This document shows positions 46,881 to 55,229 of a stretch of 64,000 nucleotides of DNA, piece after piece. The notes under the pieces are model-generated. The model was not told the origin of the DNA. It did no database searches and worked only from the letters and a program-made list of their open reading frames with translations. This DNA comes from Nonomuraea sp. NBC_00507 (GTDB lineage Bacteria > Actinomycetota > Actinomycetes > Streptosporangiales > Streptosporangiaceae). The DNA lies in contig NZ_CP107853.1 of the NCBI RefSeq assembly GCF_036013525.1, forward strand, positions 7,750,001 through 7,814,000. The letters are read 5' to 3'. The first letter of the stretch is position 1. Every line of letters begins with the position of its first letter. Made by a program: the position numbers and the translations under genes.

Positions 46881-46906
46881 GTCCAGAAACGTATACGTTC
46901 TTGGAC
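46881..46906. promoter_or_regulatory. 26-bp res-like palindrome before tnpR
   Basis: GTCCA..AACGTATACGTT..TGGAC, a near-perfect dyad with two mismatched pairs and a perfect 12-bp core AACGTATACGTT, ending 18 bp before the tnpR ATG. This is the expected place of resolution site and operator in Tn3 elements. Confidence 0.8.
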
Positions 46907-46924
46907 TCGCGAAGGGTGGCGGCG

Positions 46925-47512
46925 ATGACCGTCTGGGCGTACGCGCGGGTCTCCACACGTGATCAGAACCCGCAGCTCCAACTCGATGCCCTGGCGGTCA
47001 GTGGCTACGACGAGCTGGTCATGGAAAAGGAGTCCGGCAAGCGCGGCGTGGCCCGACCGGCGTGGGAGGCACTGCTGGCACGGCCGCAGTCCGGCGACAC
47101 GCTGAAGTTCTGGAAGTCCGACCGATGGGGCCGCTCGGCCGGGCACGTCCTGACCACGATCAACGAGCTCCGCGACCGCAGCATCATGGTGGTGTCCCTG
47201 ACGGAGAACTTCGATTTGGATACCAAGGAAGGCCGCTTCATGTTCGCGGTCTTGGCCGCGGCCGCCGAGTACGAACTGGAGCTGCGCGCCGAACGCCAAG
47301 CCGAAGGCATCGCCTCGGCCCTGCGCCGCCAGGCCGAGGGCCGGATGCTGCCTGGCAAACAGCACATCGGCCGCCCACGCGTCGTCGGCCCGGCAGAACT
47401 GCAGACGTTGCGCCGGCTGGTAGATGACGGCACCTCGGTGACCGAGGCGGCCCGCACGCTGAAGATCTCACGGTCGACGGCATACGCCGCGCTCACCCAG
47501 CACGCCCCATAG
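46925..47512 (+). CDS. tnpR: Transposon resolvase (serine recombinase)
   Basis: 195 residues from ATG 46925 behind GAAGGG. Catalytic domain [20 protein letters not shown] with Ser10, [59 protein letters not shown], and a C-terminal [23 protein letters not shown]. Complete resolvase of the Tn3 element, acting at the adjacent palindrome to resolve cointegrates. Confidence 0.92.
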   Translation: MTVWAYARVSTRDQNPQLQLDALAVSGYDELVMEKESGKRGVARPAWEALLARPQSGDTLKFWKSDRWGRSAGHVLTTINELRDRSIMVVSLTENFDLDTKEGRFMFAVLAAAAEYELELRAERQAEGIASALRRQAEGRMLPGKQHIGRPRVVGPAELQTLRRLVDDGTSVTEAARTLKISRSTAYAALTQHAP

Positions 47513-47601
47513 CGCCGCAAGAATCACAAGCCAGACACCGAGCACGTCGCACCCGGCAGCGTCCGGCGAGCGAAGTTTCCAGGACCAAGGGGGCGATCGG
47601 C

Positions 47602-48162
47602 GTGGGGGCAGGACAGCGAGCGCTTTTACAGGTGGTTGCGGGCATCGCGACTGCGGTGGTGGCGGGCGTCGCGGTCAACCAGGTCCTGCAAGACGGTCAG
47701 TGGAACTGGCCAGCTCTCGGTATTGCGATCCTCGGCGTGACGATATCTGTGCTGCTCACGATATGGATTGGCCTCCCACCTCCTCAACCCCTAGAACCGC
47801 CCGCTCCTGAGGCGCCCTCCAAGCGCATCCCGTTGATCCTTCAGCCAGACCCTGTCCCGAAGAACCACTTCCCGATCTGTCCGGACCCGACAAAGGCGTG
47901 TCTCCAGGTCCAGAATCTGAGCCGTCAGACCGTCGAGGTCATCCTCGACGCAGAGTGGCCACGCCTCGGCGAGATCGGTCCAGGCGGCACCTGCACGTTC
48001 TACGTCGAGCCAGGTGCCCACAACGTGCACGTGGAGTCCGGCGAGTACCGCAGCTCCCCTCACCAGTTCAATGCCCGGCAAGGGTCCACCGAGGCGCTCA
48101 CATTCCACATCTCCGCCCCTGGACACTTTCGGCGACGATGGCAGAGAGCTAAGCAACTCTGA
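47602..48162 (+). CDS. Membrane protein with exported beta-rich domain
   Basis: 186 residues from GTG 47602, behind AAGGGGG. Two membrane helices at ~8-27 and ~36-57 (ALGIAILGVTISVLLTIWIG), a proline-rich linker, then a C-terminal domain with CPDPTKACLQVQNLSRQTVE and GEIGPGGTCTFYVEPGAHNV, resembling an Ig-like/PEGA-type beta sandwich with a disulfide. No family assigned. Last intact gene of the transposon; 64 bp before the right inverted repeat. Confidence 0.7.
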   Translation: MGAGQRALLQVVAGIATAVVAGVAVNQVLQDGQWNWPALGIAILGVTISVLLTIWIGLPPPQPLEPPAPEAPSKRIPLILQPDPVPKNHFPICPDPTKACLQVQNLSRQTVEVILDAEWPRLGEIGPGGTCTFYVEPGAHNVHVESGEYRSSPHQFNARQGSTEALTFHISAPGHFRRRWQRAKQL

Positions 48163-48181
48163 CCAGCGGCTATCTAGTACT

Positions 48182-48206
48182 GCGGCCCGTTTCTGCCGTA
48201 TTCCGG
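48182..48206. repeat. 25-bp repeat shared with 2600-2624
   Basis: One mismatch to the first copy; lies between the membrane gene and the right terminal repeat. Confidence 0.7.
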
Positions 48207-48226
48207 AACCGCCAGTTTGGCACCCG

Positions 48227-48469
48227 TGTTACGGATCAGCTTCCAATCACCCTCGACCAGCGTCCACGAACCGATCAGCTCATCCGGTTCCCACTCCGCG
48301 CGCATCCCCACCACTCCCAGACCGAGACCACCACCAGGACATGGCTCACGATCAAGGAAAAGGTCGCCCATTTCACCGGGATTGACCTACTTGCAACCAC
48401 TGCGCGACGAACCCGAAAGATAGCTCACCGCTACTTTGCGGCTCGCCGTAGCTTTAGGAGTTCCGGGCC
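48227..48469. repeat. Right 243-bp terminal inverted repeat with truncated tnpA start
   Basis: Reverse complement of 41184-41426 (one mismatch). On the minus strand it carries the tnpA upstream region, ATG and 26 codons, and then reads on into unrelated sequence to a stop at 48174 (RNTGAKLAVPEYGRNGPQY). Confidence 0.93.
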
Positions 48470-48750
48470 CTGTCGGGGCGGCCCCATGAAGAGATCCAGC
48501 TCGGCCGGCATAGGTAGGCGCACTCGAAGCGTCTCGGGATGCGCGCCGACGTGCAGCGCCAGTTTCAGCAGCTGCGCCATCGAGTAGAAGGGACTGACCG
48601 CCAGGACCTCAGCGACAGCACGGTTGGCGACGTCGAGCTCGCCTTGGCACCAGGCGGCCAAGGCCCGAAGGGAGCCGACCGGGGCTAGGAATGCGGGCTG
48701 GGTGCGCCTGGCCACGTCGAGCAGCATCGTCGTCATGGCGGCCGGCTCGG
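48470..48750 (-). pseudogene. DUF4192-like C-terminal fragment, cut by the Tn3 element
   Basis: The frame reads LLDVARRTQPAFLAPVGSLR then ALAAWCQGELDVANRAVAEV and SPFYSMAQLLKLALHVGAHP, matching the end of DUF4192 proteins (R-T-x-P-x-x-L-A-P...YSMAxLL). It is interrupted at 48474 by the transposon; rejoining across the CTGTC duplication continues PPRQEWLQHLRRP into 41183. The N-terminal ~280 residues are missing as well. Confidence 0.75.
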
Positions 48751-48792
48751 CTTGCACGGCCAGCCAGGCTGCTGGGCAGCCTGCGCCCGATG

Positions 48793-49233
48793 ATGACCTG
48801 GTCGGCCGGTGAACTCCGCATCCCAGGCCACCGTCAGCAGGAGTTGTACCTTCGCGGACGAGGCTTGCTGCTCATCCCGACGTACTTCTGCGTCGGCGGA
48901 CCGCTGACCATGTTCGACCCTGACCTGCCACCTGTGCTGATCTACCCTGTCGAGCACGGCCCGGATGCCTTGCCAGTAAGCGCATCGAGGGCGCGCGCCG
49001 CCCTGGGAGCGCTGATCGGGCCGACCCGGGCCGCGGTACTGAACGCGATCGGCACACGAGACGCCACAAGCACCACCGAGCTGGCCCGCCATCTGGGCAT
49101 CTCCGCGGCTTCGGCCAGCGAGCACACAACCGTCCTGCGGCAGGCAGGTCTGGTCGCGAGCCATCGGGACCGGAACCGAATGCTGCACCTATTGCCCGAA
49201 CTCGGCCTAGCTATGCTGGACACCAGCGGGTAG
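48793..49233 (+). pseudogene. ArsR-type winged-helix regulator, 5'-truncated
   Basis: 146 codons; LRGRGLLLIPTYFCVGGPLT is the middle of the DUF5937-ArsR type protein, and ALIGPTRAAVLNAIGTRDAT then ELARHLGISAASASEHTTVL is a C-terminal winged helix. Normal members are ~320 residues; the N-terminal half is gone and the start ATG 48793 arises at the junction. The DNA-binding domain itself is complete, so a small repressor product is conceivable. Confidence 0.65.
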
Positions 49234-49308
49234 CCGCCGTGGAATGTGGGCGCTCACGCAATTCCGTGAGCGCCGACAGGAGCTGCCCCAGCCCGCGCGG
49301 TGGATGCA

Positions 49309-49755
49309 TCAGTCACTGTCGTAGTAAGAATCGGTGCACAGCGTCGACCAGTACCCGTAGACGGGGTACTGCAGGCAGGCCCGCATGTAGTAACCGACGT
49401 TGTTCGCCTCCGTGGTCCAAATCTCCTGTCCGCTGTAGGTGACGTCCTGTTTCGGGCACTGCGTCCAGGGACCGGACGAGCTGCTCGACCTCTCCACCCA
49501 TGCCTTGTCGCCCGGCCGCGTCTGCCCACCCAGCCGCGCATGGCTCCAGTCCGACACCCGCTCGTTCATGAGCTTCAGCGTGACCTGCCGGCTTCCGCCC
49601 TCGTTGACCAGGGTTGGACTGATGGACCTGATGTTGTAGTACCAACCCACTTCAGCGCTATCGCACGTAATCGCATGTGCAGGATGCGTCGTCGCCGTAA
49701 GGCCAGTGGCCACTAAGGCAACCCCGATGCCCATCTGGAGGATCTGTCGAACCAT
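49309..49755 (-). CDS. Small secreted protein
   Basis: 148 residues from ATG 49755 behind GAAGGAG. MVRQILQMGIGVALVATGLT with cleavage near HPAHA-ITC. The mature protein has four Cys (ITCDSAE, TQCPKQD, ACLQYP, LCTDSYY), many Tyr/Trp, and a predicted beta-sandwich. No known family; common style for actinobacterial secreted small proteins. Confidence 0.75.
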   Translation of the reverse strand: MVRQILQMGIGVALVATGLTATTHPAHAITCDSAEVGWYYNIRSISPTLVNEGGSRQVTLKLMNERVSDWSHARLGGQTRPGDKAWVERSSSSSGPWTQCPKQDVTYSGQEIWTTEANNVGYYMRACLQYPVYGYWSTLCTDSYYDSD

Positions 49756-49928
49756 CTCTGCTCCTTCACCGCTGATGTCGCCAAGAGCATGATTCAGGGA
49801 TTGTGGGACGGTCCAGATCATTCGGCGACAGTCGAATATCCCAGCTCAGAGACTCCGCCGACCGACGCGACTCGTCCAACGCGGCCCGGCCACTGCGCCC
49901 GCTGTTCGTCCGACAACTCGGCCTCGCG

Positions 49929-50205
49929 TCAGGCAATCGCTGCTGCGGGCGCGGGGCGACTCGCGGCGAAGCCCCGCCCTTGAGCAGGCCGCGGCGCGAC
50001 TTGGATGGTACGCACTCCGCGGCCGCCAGGCGCGGGAACAGCACCTCCTAGCGTTTGGTGTTGGGCCATTTCGTGGCCGGTCTGGGCCATCATCACCGTG
50101 CCTTGGCGCAGGTAGCGCAGGGCGATAGGGTCGCGCGGAAGCTCTAGTGTGGCCTCCACGAAGTCGGCCCCGCCGTCGAGGCCCGACGATCGGCAGCTGC
50201 ACCAT
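49929..50205 (-). pseudogene. Small ICE-type gene with early frameshift
   Basis: ATG 50205 has a strong AGGAGG site and gives MVQLPIVG; one extra base near 50180 shifts the frame, and the next frame reads LDGGADFVEATLELPRDPIA then LRYLRQGTVMMAQTGHEMAQ HQTLGG. Sits downstream of the two small genes at 50251 and 50610 on the same strand. Confidence 0.5.
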
Positions 50206-50250
50206 CGGCGTCCTCCTGTTCCGGAGAGCGGCCCTGCGTGAAGGGGCGGG

Positions 50251-50517
50251 TCAGCCGGCGTCCGGCACCGTGGTGTCAACCGGGACGTGTTCGCTGTCAC
50301 GCAGCAGCTGCTGCATGCGGGCCACCCGCAGGCGTAGCTCGGCCAGGACGGCCTCGTGCTGGGTGATGGCCGTGTGCTGGCGGGCCAGCAAGCGATGACG
50401 GCGGCTGGCGCGGCAGGCGGCGGCGCGGCGAAGCTGGCCGAGGTCGGGGCGGTCCAGCCAGTACCGCGCCAGCGCGGCCACGATGGTGGCCATCTGGTGA
50501 GCGACGCGGCGGGGCAC
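50251..50517 (-). CDS. Small coiled-coil-like hypothetical protein
   Basis: MATIVAALARYWLDRPDLGQ then LRRAAACRASRRHRLLARQH, ITQHEAVLAELRLRVARMQQ LLRDSEH: amphipathic helices. The frame is open further upstream (GLGVIWRRDACSRHHNAPVP), so the true start may be upstream or the gene frameshifted. Middle member of a three-gene minus-strand set (50876 to 49929). Confidence 0.45.
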   Translation of the reverse strand: MPRRVAHQMATIVAALARYWLDRPDLGQLRRAAACRASRRHRLLARQHTAITQHEAVLAELRLRVARMQQLLRDSEHVPVDTTVPDAG

Positions 50518-50609
50518 CGGGGCGTTGTGGTGCCGGCTGCAGGCGTCCCGCCGCCAGATGACGCCCAGCCCGAGTTCGCGCGGGGTGCGCGGGTCGCTGT
50601 AGCCGCAGC

Positions 50610-50876
50610 TCAGCGGGGTTCGGCGGTAGACGCGACATCCTCTGTGACAGTGGGTGGTCCAGCATCAGCGGGCGCGGCGGCGTTAGGCGGGTCTGCTTCG
50701 GCGGTGATGCGCGCGGAGGTCTCCTCGCCCAAGCGCACATAGCGGCCGAGGCTGGCCTGCTGGAGAAATGTGGCACGGCGACCGGACTGGGCTTCGTTCG
50801 GTCGCCGTATCCAGGTGGATGAAACCGCGGACGGTGGAGGTAGTGACGTCACGAGAACGGTGATTCCGTACGCCAC
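50610..50876 (-). CDS. Small hypothetical protein
   Basis: 88 residues: MAYGITVLVTSLPPPSAVSS then TWIRRPNEAQSGRRATFLQQ, ASLGRYVRLGEETSARITAE and a Pro/Ala tail. No family recognised. First of the three-gene set. Confidence 0.45.
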   Translation of the reverse strand: MAYGITVLVTSLPPPSAVSSTWIRRPNEAQSGRRATFLQQASLGRYVRLGEETSARITAEADPPNAAAPADAGPPTVTEDVASTAEPR

Positions 50877-50892
50877 GAATCCTCGGTGGCGT

Positions 50893-51399
50893 TTACCGCG
50901 CCCAGACCTTCATGATCGAGATCCCGTCGTTGTAGTAGTCGCCCACGTATTGAACGTCGCCGATGTGCCCGTAGCTCGTGTTGTTGCCCAGAAGGTTGGT
51001 GTAGTAGGACCAGTAGCATCCGCCATAGAGGCGGTAGGAGCTAATACGATAGGCCCAGGTCGACAGATTGTAGAGGTTGATTGTGTATCCCTCTCGGTCG
51101 CACGGGCCGTCGTCGCCGTAGATGTCCGCCCAGCTTCCCCCCCACGAGGCGTGCTCGTAGATCCTTGCCAGCCACGAACGTGCGGCGCTTGCCGCTTTCA
51201 GCGTCGCTTCGTCGCCGCACACTTTGCTCGTTGGCGGAGTGTCCTTGTCGGGCTCGGCGCGATGGACGAGGAAGACGCAGTTTTCGCCCGGGTCGTACGA
51301 TGCCGCCGTAGCAGCCGTCGGAACCACCAGCGTAACCACGACGAGAAGCATGGTTGTGACGCTCGCATATAAAGCGTGTCGCCTGTTGTGCCGGATCAT
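50893..51399 (-). CDS. Secreted protein, peptidase-inhibitor (I36)/crystallin-like
   Basis: 168 residues from ATG 51399. Signal peptide MIRHNRRHALYASVTTMLLV ... PTAATAAS. The mature part has C-x-L-x-H near its start, WGGSWADIYGDDGPCDREGY then TINLYNLSTWAYRISSYRLY and GDYYNDGISIMKVW; the repeating aromatic/Gly pattern and placement of Cys resemble beta/gamma-crystallin-like I36 inhibitors. Function unproven. Confidence 0.7.
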   Translation of the reverse strand: MIRHNRRHALYASVTTMLLVVVTLVVPTAATAASYDPGENCVFLVHRAEPDKDTPPTSKVCGDEATLKAASAARSWLARIYEHASWGGSWADIYGDDGPCDREGYTINLYNLSTWAYRISSYRLYGGCYWSYYTNLLGNNTSYGHIGDVQYVGDYYNDGISIMKVWAR

Positions 51400-51815
51400 T
51401 GACGCTCTCTCTTTCTCTCCGAGTAGCTGTGCGAATGTGATACGAGTTCGCCTGATCGGGAGCGAGTGAACTCACTTGTTCTGCGCCACGAGACAAGTCA
51501 TCGCAGGCAAGGGCAAGGTTTCCTTTACCGCGAGCAGCCCTGGCGCGGCGACTTCCCTGTCGAATTCCCCCTTACACGTGTCGACGGCCTTATCTGACAT
51601 GACACGGCCGACGTTATAAGGCGCAAGGGCGGGATGATATCCAGTAAACGTTCGACGTCTTGCGTATCCAGGATACGAATACGTACAGGCGATACCGCGC
51701 TGGCGTCACCGGTCACCCCAGCGCAGGGCCGAAGCGTTCTCATGTTGTAAGACCGAGTAGTTGAAGGCCGTCGGCGGGGTAGCTGCGGTAATAGTCAGTC
51801 CACAGGCTGGATGAC
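51400..51815. other. Intergenic region with a palindrome
   Basis: No gene is supported. CGTATCC-A-GGATACG (51663-51677) is a perfect 15-bp dyad followed by GAATACG, possibly an operator or recombinase site. A minus frame at 51525-51743 contains SPVRIRILDTQDVERLLDII but lacks a start context; left uncalled. Confidence 0.45.
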
Positions 51816-51853
51816 AAGAAAAGCAGGCCGCCAACAGTCCGCCGGCGGCCTGC
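51816..51853 (-). terminator. Rho-independent terminator
   Basis: GCAGGCCGCC / GGCGGCCTGC, 10-bp stem with 11-nt loop, followed in the minus direction by TTTTCTTGTC. It closes the TetR/membrane-protein transcript (stop at 51884). Confidence 0.85.
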
Positions 51854-51883
51854 AGCCGCGCAACGGGAGCTGTTCGCGAGGTC

Positions 51884-52126
51884 TTAGCCGAGCAGGATTT
51901 CGGTGATGATGGCGTAGAGCGCCCACACCGACAGCCCGGCCATGATGATGATCTCGCGCCAGCCGAGAGCGGGGTTGGCCTGGATGGCGTACGACAGGGT
52001 CATGTTCGGTGGCGACGGCGCAGGCGGTCGTTTGTCCTCTGGCAGCGGCTCGTTGAAGCGGTGGATGAAGATCTGGATGAGGTTCATGCCGGCGACCAGT
52101 CCGGCGGCGAAGCTCGGCGCGCTCAT
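51884..52126 (-). CDS. Small membrane protein downstream of TetR
   Basis: 80 residues from the only ATG (52126), but the protein-like frame extends upstream (YYARGQRLIGLYDTLTLLCV then AAIIALQFASG) to about 52270 inside the TetR 3' end, so the real start may be a non-ATG codon there (CTG 52273). Two or three membrane segments: the upstream one, FAAGLVAGMNLIQIFIH and EIIIMAGLSVWALYAIITEI. Probably regulated by and co-transcribed with TetR. Confidence 0.6.
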   Translation of the reverse strand: MSAPSFAAGLVAGMNLIQIFIHRFNEPLPEDKRPPAPSPPNMTLSYAIQANPALGWREIIIMAGLSVWALYAIITEILLG

Positions 52127-52947
52127 CCCGGAGGCGAACTGCAGGGCGATGATGGCTGCGACGCAGAGCAGCGTGAGGGTGTCGTAGAGGCCGATGAGGC
52201 GTTGCCCGCGCGCGTAGTAGGCGGCGATCCGCTGCCGGTGCTGTCGGTGATGCTGTCGTCGGTGGTGAACCAGGGCCGCAGCACGGCGGGCTCGACCAGC
52301 AGGATCGACTGCTCGGGCAGGCCGAGGATGCGTTCCAGGGCCCGCGTGTGGGCGGCGACCGTGTCCAGGGCGGCCGGCAGATCCGGTTGGCCGGTGGCGT
52401 CGAAGGACAGGATCATCTCGGCCAGCCGGTCGTTGAGGTCCTGCAGCAGCGCGATGAGCATGCGGCCGGTCGCTTGCGGATGCGTGACCGTCAGCACGGC
52501 CTCGCGTACGCCCTGCTCGAGGATGGCGGCCAGCAGTGGTGCGAGCCGGTCGGCGATGCCCGGGCGCAGCTTCTGCCGGACGACCGCGTTGTCGTCGGAC
52601 TGCCAGACCTCCAGCAGCGCGACGAGCAGGTCGCGCCGCTGGTCCTTCCAGCGGCCCAGCCCGGTGAAGAAGGCCTGCAGCTTCTTCGGTGCGGGGGCGT
52701 GCGGATCGGCGGCCACCGGTGCCAGGGCGGCGGCGATCTGGTCGGCCATGCGCTCCATCACCGCTTCGACGAGGGCCTGCTTGGAGTCGAAGTAGTGATA
52801 GAAGGCGCCCTTGGAGGCGCCCACCGCCGACCAGACGTCGTGCACGCTCATCCGCTCGTATCCCTTGGTGCGCAGCAGGTACTGCGCCGCGTCCAGGAAC
52901 TGCGCTCGCCGTCCGGCGTGCGCGGCCTGATCAACTGTCCGGGCCAC
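52123..52947 (-). CDS. TetR-family transcriptional regulator
   Basis: 274 residues from ATG 52947. HTH: RRAQFLDAAQYLLRTKGYER then MSVHDVWSAVGASKGAFYHY FDSKQALVEAVMERM, the classic TetR signature. The ligand domain runs to about residue 230; the Ser/Thr-rich tail (TGSGSPPTTRAGNASSAS) overlaps the membrane gene's frame and may be read-through past the ancestral stop. A perfect operator palindrome lies 27 bp upstream. Confidence 0.9.
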   Translation of the reverse strand: MARTVDQAAHAGRRAQFLDAAQYLLRTKGYERMSVHDVWSAVGASKGAFYHYFDSKQALVEAVMERMADQIAAALAPVAADPHAPAPKKLQAFFTGLGRWKDQRRDLLVALLEVWQSDDNAVVRQKLRPGIADRLAPLLAAILEQGVREAVLTVTHPQATGRMLIALLQDLNDRLAEMILSFDATGQPDLPAALDTVAAHTRALERILGLPEQSILLVEPAVLRPWFTTDDSITDSTGSGSPPTTRAGNASSASTTPSRCSASQPSSPCSSPPG

Positions 52948-52973
52948 CGCTTCTCCTCATGCCTTCCATTAGC

Positions 52974-52990
52974 AAACCGGATGCCGGTTT
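52974..52990. promoter_or_regulatory. TetR operator palindrome
   Basis: AAACCGG-ATG-CCGGTTT: 7-bp perfect arms and a 3-bp centre, 27 bp upstream of the TetR start, as expected for autoregulation. Confidence 0.8.
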
Positions 52991-53254
52991 ATTAATAGCA
53001 CAGATGGCAGACGTTGTCCGGTTCGGCGTCGGCGAAGGCGCGGTATCCGCTGAGATCTCGGGCTGGGCGAGGACGTCGCCGCGGTGTACGACTCGGACCG
53101 GACCCGGGGCCATCATCGGATGCTGATCCGCCGGCGTAGCGAGGTCGTGTCGGACATTCAGCAAGACCGCCGTCGTCATCACCGCGAAGTCCGCCGGGCG
53201 CAAGGTCTTCGGCCTCGCCACCGCAGGCGTCCGTCTCGCTTGACCTCTTGCGCG

Positions 53255-54157
53255 TCAGTCCGGCAGCCAGTGCAGCTCGTGCGCCAGGGTTTTGGCGACG
53301 GCACGGATGCGGCGGTGTAGCGGCGACTGCTCGCGTGGGAGGACCAGGTGGATCGTCAGGCTGGGCGCGCCCCGCAGCGGTCGCCAGGTGAGACCGGCCG
53401 GTTGTGCCGTGACCGCGGCTTCTCCGGCCGGGGCGAGGGTGACCCCGTCGCGCAGGTCGCGCTGAGACATGTCGAAAGAGACTGCGGGCGTGTGGAATCG
53501 GGGGTGTGGTCGGGTGTCTCGGAACAGTGCGGACAGCTGATCGTGGATCACGGGGTTGGCCGCACGGTCCGGGAGTCGCAGCGGATACGCGGCCGCGTCG
53601 GCGATCTCGATCTCCGGGTATTCGGCCAGCGGATGGTGCTGCGCCAGCTGGACCCCGACGCGCATACGCCGCAGCAGGAACCGGCGCACGCCACGGCCCG
53701 GCTGTTCACCGCGGGTGATCCCGGCATCGATGCGGCCGTCGGCGACCGCGGGGGAGATCTCCGGTGTCGCCATCGGGACCGCGCTGACCTCGAGTCCGCT
53801 GTTGCCGCGAATCAGCCTGTCCACCAGGGCCGGTGCCGTCTCGGCCCCGGCGCTGAGGCTGTATCCGATGCGCAGCGTGCCCAGTTCACCGGCCGCCGCG
53901 CTCCGGGCGGTGTCCCATGCCCGGTCCAGCGCCGCCAGCGCGGGCGGCGCGGACTCCGCCAAAGCCGCACCGGCCGTGGTCAATACGACGCTACGCGTGT
54001 TGCGGACCAGCAGGGCCGTACCGAGTTCCGCCTCCAATCGGCGCATCCGGGCGCTGAGTGCGGGCTGTGCGATACCGATCCGTGCGGCCGCGCGAGTGAA
54101 GTTCAACTCCTGCGCCAGCACCAGGAAGTACCGCAGGCTCACCGTATCCGGCGCCAC
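53255..54157 (-). CDS. LysR-family transcriptional regulator
   Basis: 300 residues from GTG 54157, behind AGGGAGG; the earlier in-frame starts have no site. HTH LNFTRAAARIGIAQPALSAR then MRRLEAELGTALLVRNTRSV, then the effector domain (LRIGYSLSAGAETAPALVDR). Divergent from the DUF1330 gene at 54346 with 188 bp between; likely its regulator. Confidence 0.9.
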   Translation of the reverse strand: MAPDTVSLRYFLVLAQELNFTRAAARIGIAQPALSARMRRLEAELGTALLVRNTRSVVLTTAGAALAESAPPALAALDRAWDTARSAAAGELGTLRIGYSLSAGAETAPALVDRLIRGNSGLEVSAVPMATPEISPAVADGRIDAGITRGEQPGRGVRRFLLRRMRVGVQLAQHHPLAEYPEIEIADAAAYPLRLPDRAANPVIHDQLSALFRDTRPHPRFHTPAVSFDMSQRDLRDGVTLAPAGEAAVTAQPAGLTWRPLRGAPSLTIHLVLPREQSPLHRRIRAVAKTLAHELHWLPD

Positions 54158-54345
54158 GTGCCCTCCCTGCCGATTGATAACGATCCGTTCTGAGTCTATC
54201 CCGCACCGGTCTTTCCCTCGACCGCACATCAAGCCCTAACCTGCGCATATGACGATTCAACTGACCGCAGTACCCGTCGCCGGGATCGATCGATCTGAGT
54301 GTCAATTCGCAGTCGGACGTGTCCGGCCCAACACAGGAGGTTTCC

Positions 54346-54651
54346 ATGGCTAAGGGCTACTGGGTCAGTGTCTACCCCGCCATTTCCGACCTTGAGAGGC
54401 TGACTGCCTACGACAAGCTGGCCGGTCCGGCTGTCCAGGCTGGGGGCGGGCGCGTCCTGTCCCGGATCCCGTCCCGTGGCGGTCGAGTCGTCGCCCACGA
54501 GGCCGGAATCACGCAACGCGTCGTTCTGATCGAGTTCGACAGCTTTGAACAGGCCGTCGCGGCATACGAGAGCGAGGCATACCAGAAGGCGCTGGTGGCC
54601 CTCCCCGACGGCTTCGAGCGCGACTTCCGCATCATCGAAGGCATCGACTGA
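54346..54651 (+). CDS. DUF1330 family protein
   Basis: 101 residues from ATG 54346, behind AGGAGGT. MAKGYWVSVYPAISDLERLT, AYDKLAGPAVQAGGGRVLSR, IEFDSFEQAVAAYESEAYQK and FRIIEGID are the standard DUF1330 ferredoxin-like fold. Function unknown; small cytosolic protein. Divergent LysR probably controls it. Confidence 0.92.
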   Translation: MAKGYWVSVYPAISDLERLTAYDKLAGPAVQAGGGRVLSRIPSRGGRVVAHEAGITQRVVLIEFDSFEQAVAAYESEAYQKALVALPDGFERDFRIIEGID

Positions 54652-54987
54652 CCGGCGGGCCCAGCCATCGCTGAGCATCCGTCACCTGATACGTACACGG
54701 TGCTGAACGACGACTCACGAGACGAGTTCGAAGCCATGCCCCGCGTCCCAGTTCGTCGCCGACGTCCTCGACGACCTGATCCCTGTCGGGCGGATCGAAG
54801 AAGCGACGCCACGTCCGGGGCAGCTGGACTGTCTCGCTAACCTCGTCGACGAAACTCACCCTCACCCGAAGCGAACCGCGAACCGCTTCTCACACGACAG
54901 ATCGGTCCAGCGAACACAAGGCTTCGATGACCAGGGGCGCATCCCGCATCCATCTGCCGTGTGCCCCGTCGGGGCTACTCAGAGTTT
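54652..54987. other. Intergenic, short remnants
   Basis: A minus frame reads MRVSFVDEVSETVQLPRTWR then RFFDPPDRDQVVEDVGDE, which looks protein-like, but has no ribosome site or end. GCCCC-GTC-GGGGC near 54963 is a small hairpin. Nothing firm. Confidence 0.4.
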
Positions 54988-55039
54988 GAAGAACCGCAGG
55001 TCAAGACCTCTTTCGAGGGGTTTCGATCTGCGGTTCTTC
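54988..55039. terminator. Strong hairpin (15-bp arms)
   Basis: GAAGAACCGCAGGTC pairs with GATCTGCGGTTCTTC (one mismatch) around a 22-nt loop, followed by TGTTGTT. It could terminate transcription from either side or be an element end. Confidence 0.65.
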
Positions 55040-55229
55040 TGTTGTTGAAGTAGCCCAGGGGCGCGCCTGGCTGCGCCAGGATGGCGCACTGGAGCCGGCG
55101 ACGGCGTGGTGCGGTGGGCCAGCACCCGCGCCGACCTGCCCAGGGTGCGGGTGTGGATCGGCCCCTACAAGAATCTGCATGGGTGGTAGAGCCCACCATC
55201 CAGTTCAACGACTCCTTCGAGAACGACGG

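Larger units (their letters stand above)
41184..48469. mobile_element. Tn3-family transposon with 243-bp terminal inverted repeats
   Basis: The ends 41184-41426 and 48227-48469 are inverted copies, 243 bp with one mismatch, starting GGCCCGGAACTCC. The flanking pentamer CTGTC is present at 41179-41183 and 48470-48474, the 5-bp duplication of Tn3 transposition. Inside: tnpA (41348), a uridine-kinase fragment, a YjbR gene, a trypsin fragment, a DinB gene, an adenylation-domain fragment, res palindrome and tnpR (46925), a membrane protein. Normal Tn3 ends are ~38 bp; here the right end is a copy of the left, including the first 26 codons of tnpA. Removing the element joins the DUF4192-like frame. 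Confidence 0.92.

Noticed and set aside
53003..53250. Plus frame starting MADVVRFGVGEGAVSAEI downstream of the TetR operator
   Set aside because: Frame becomes low-complexity and breaks; too short and without a family likeness to call.
54249..54353. 34-codon plus ORF overlapping the DUF1330 start
   Set aside because: No ribosome site of its own; DUF1330 has a perfect AGGAGGT site instead.
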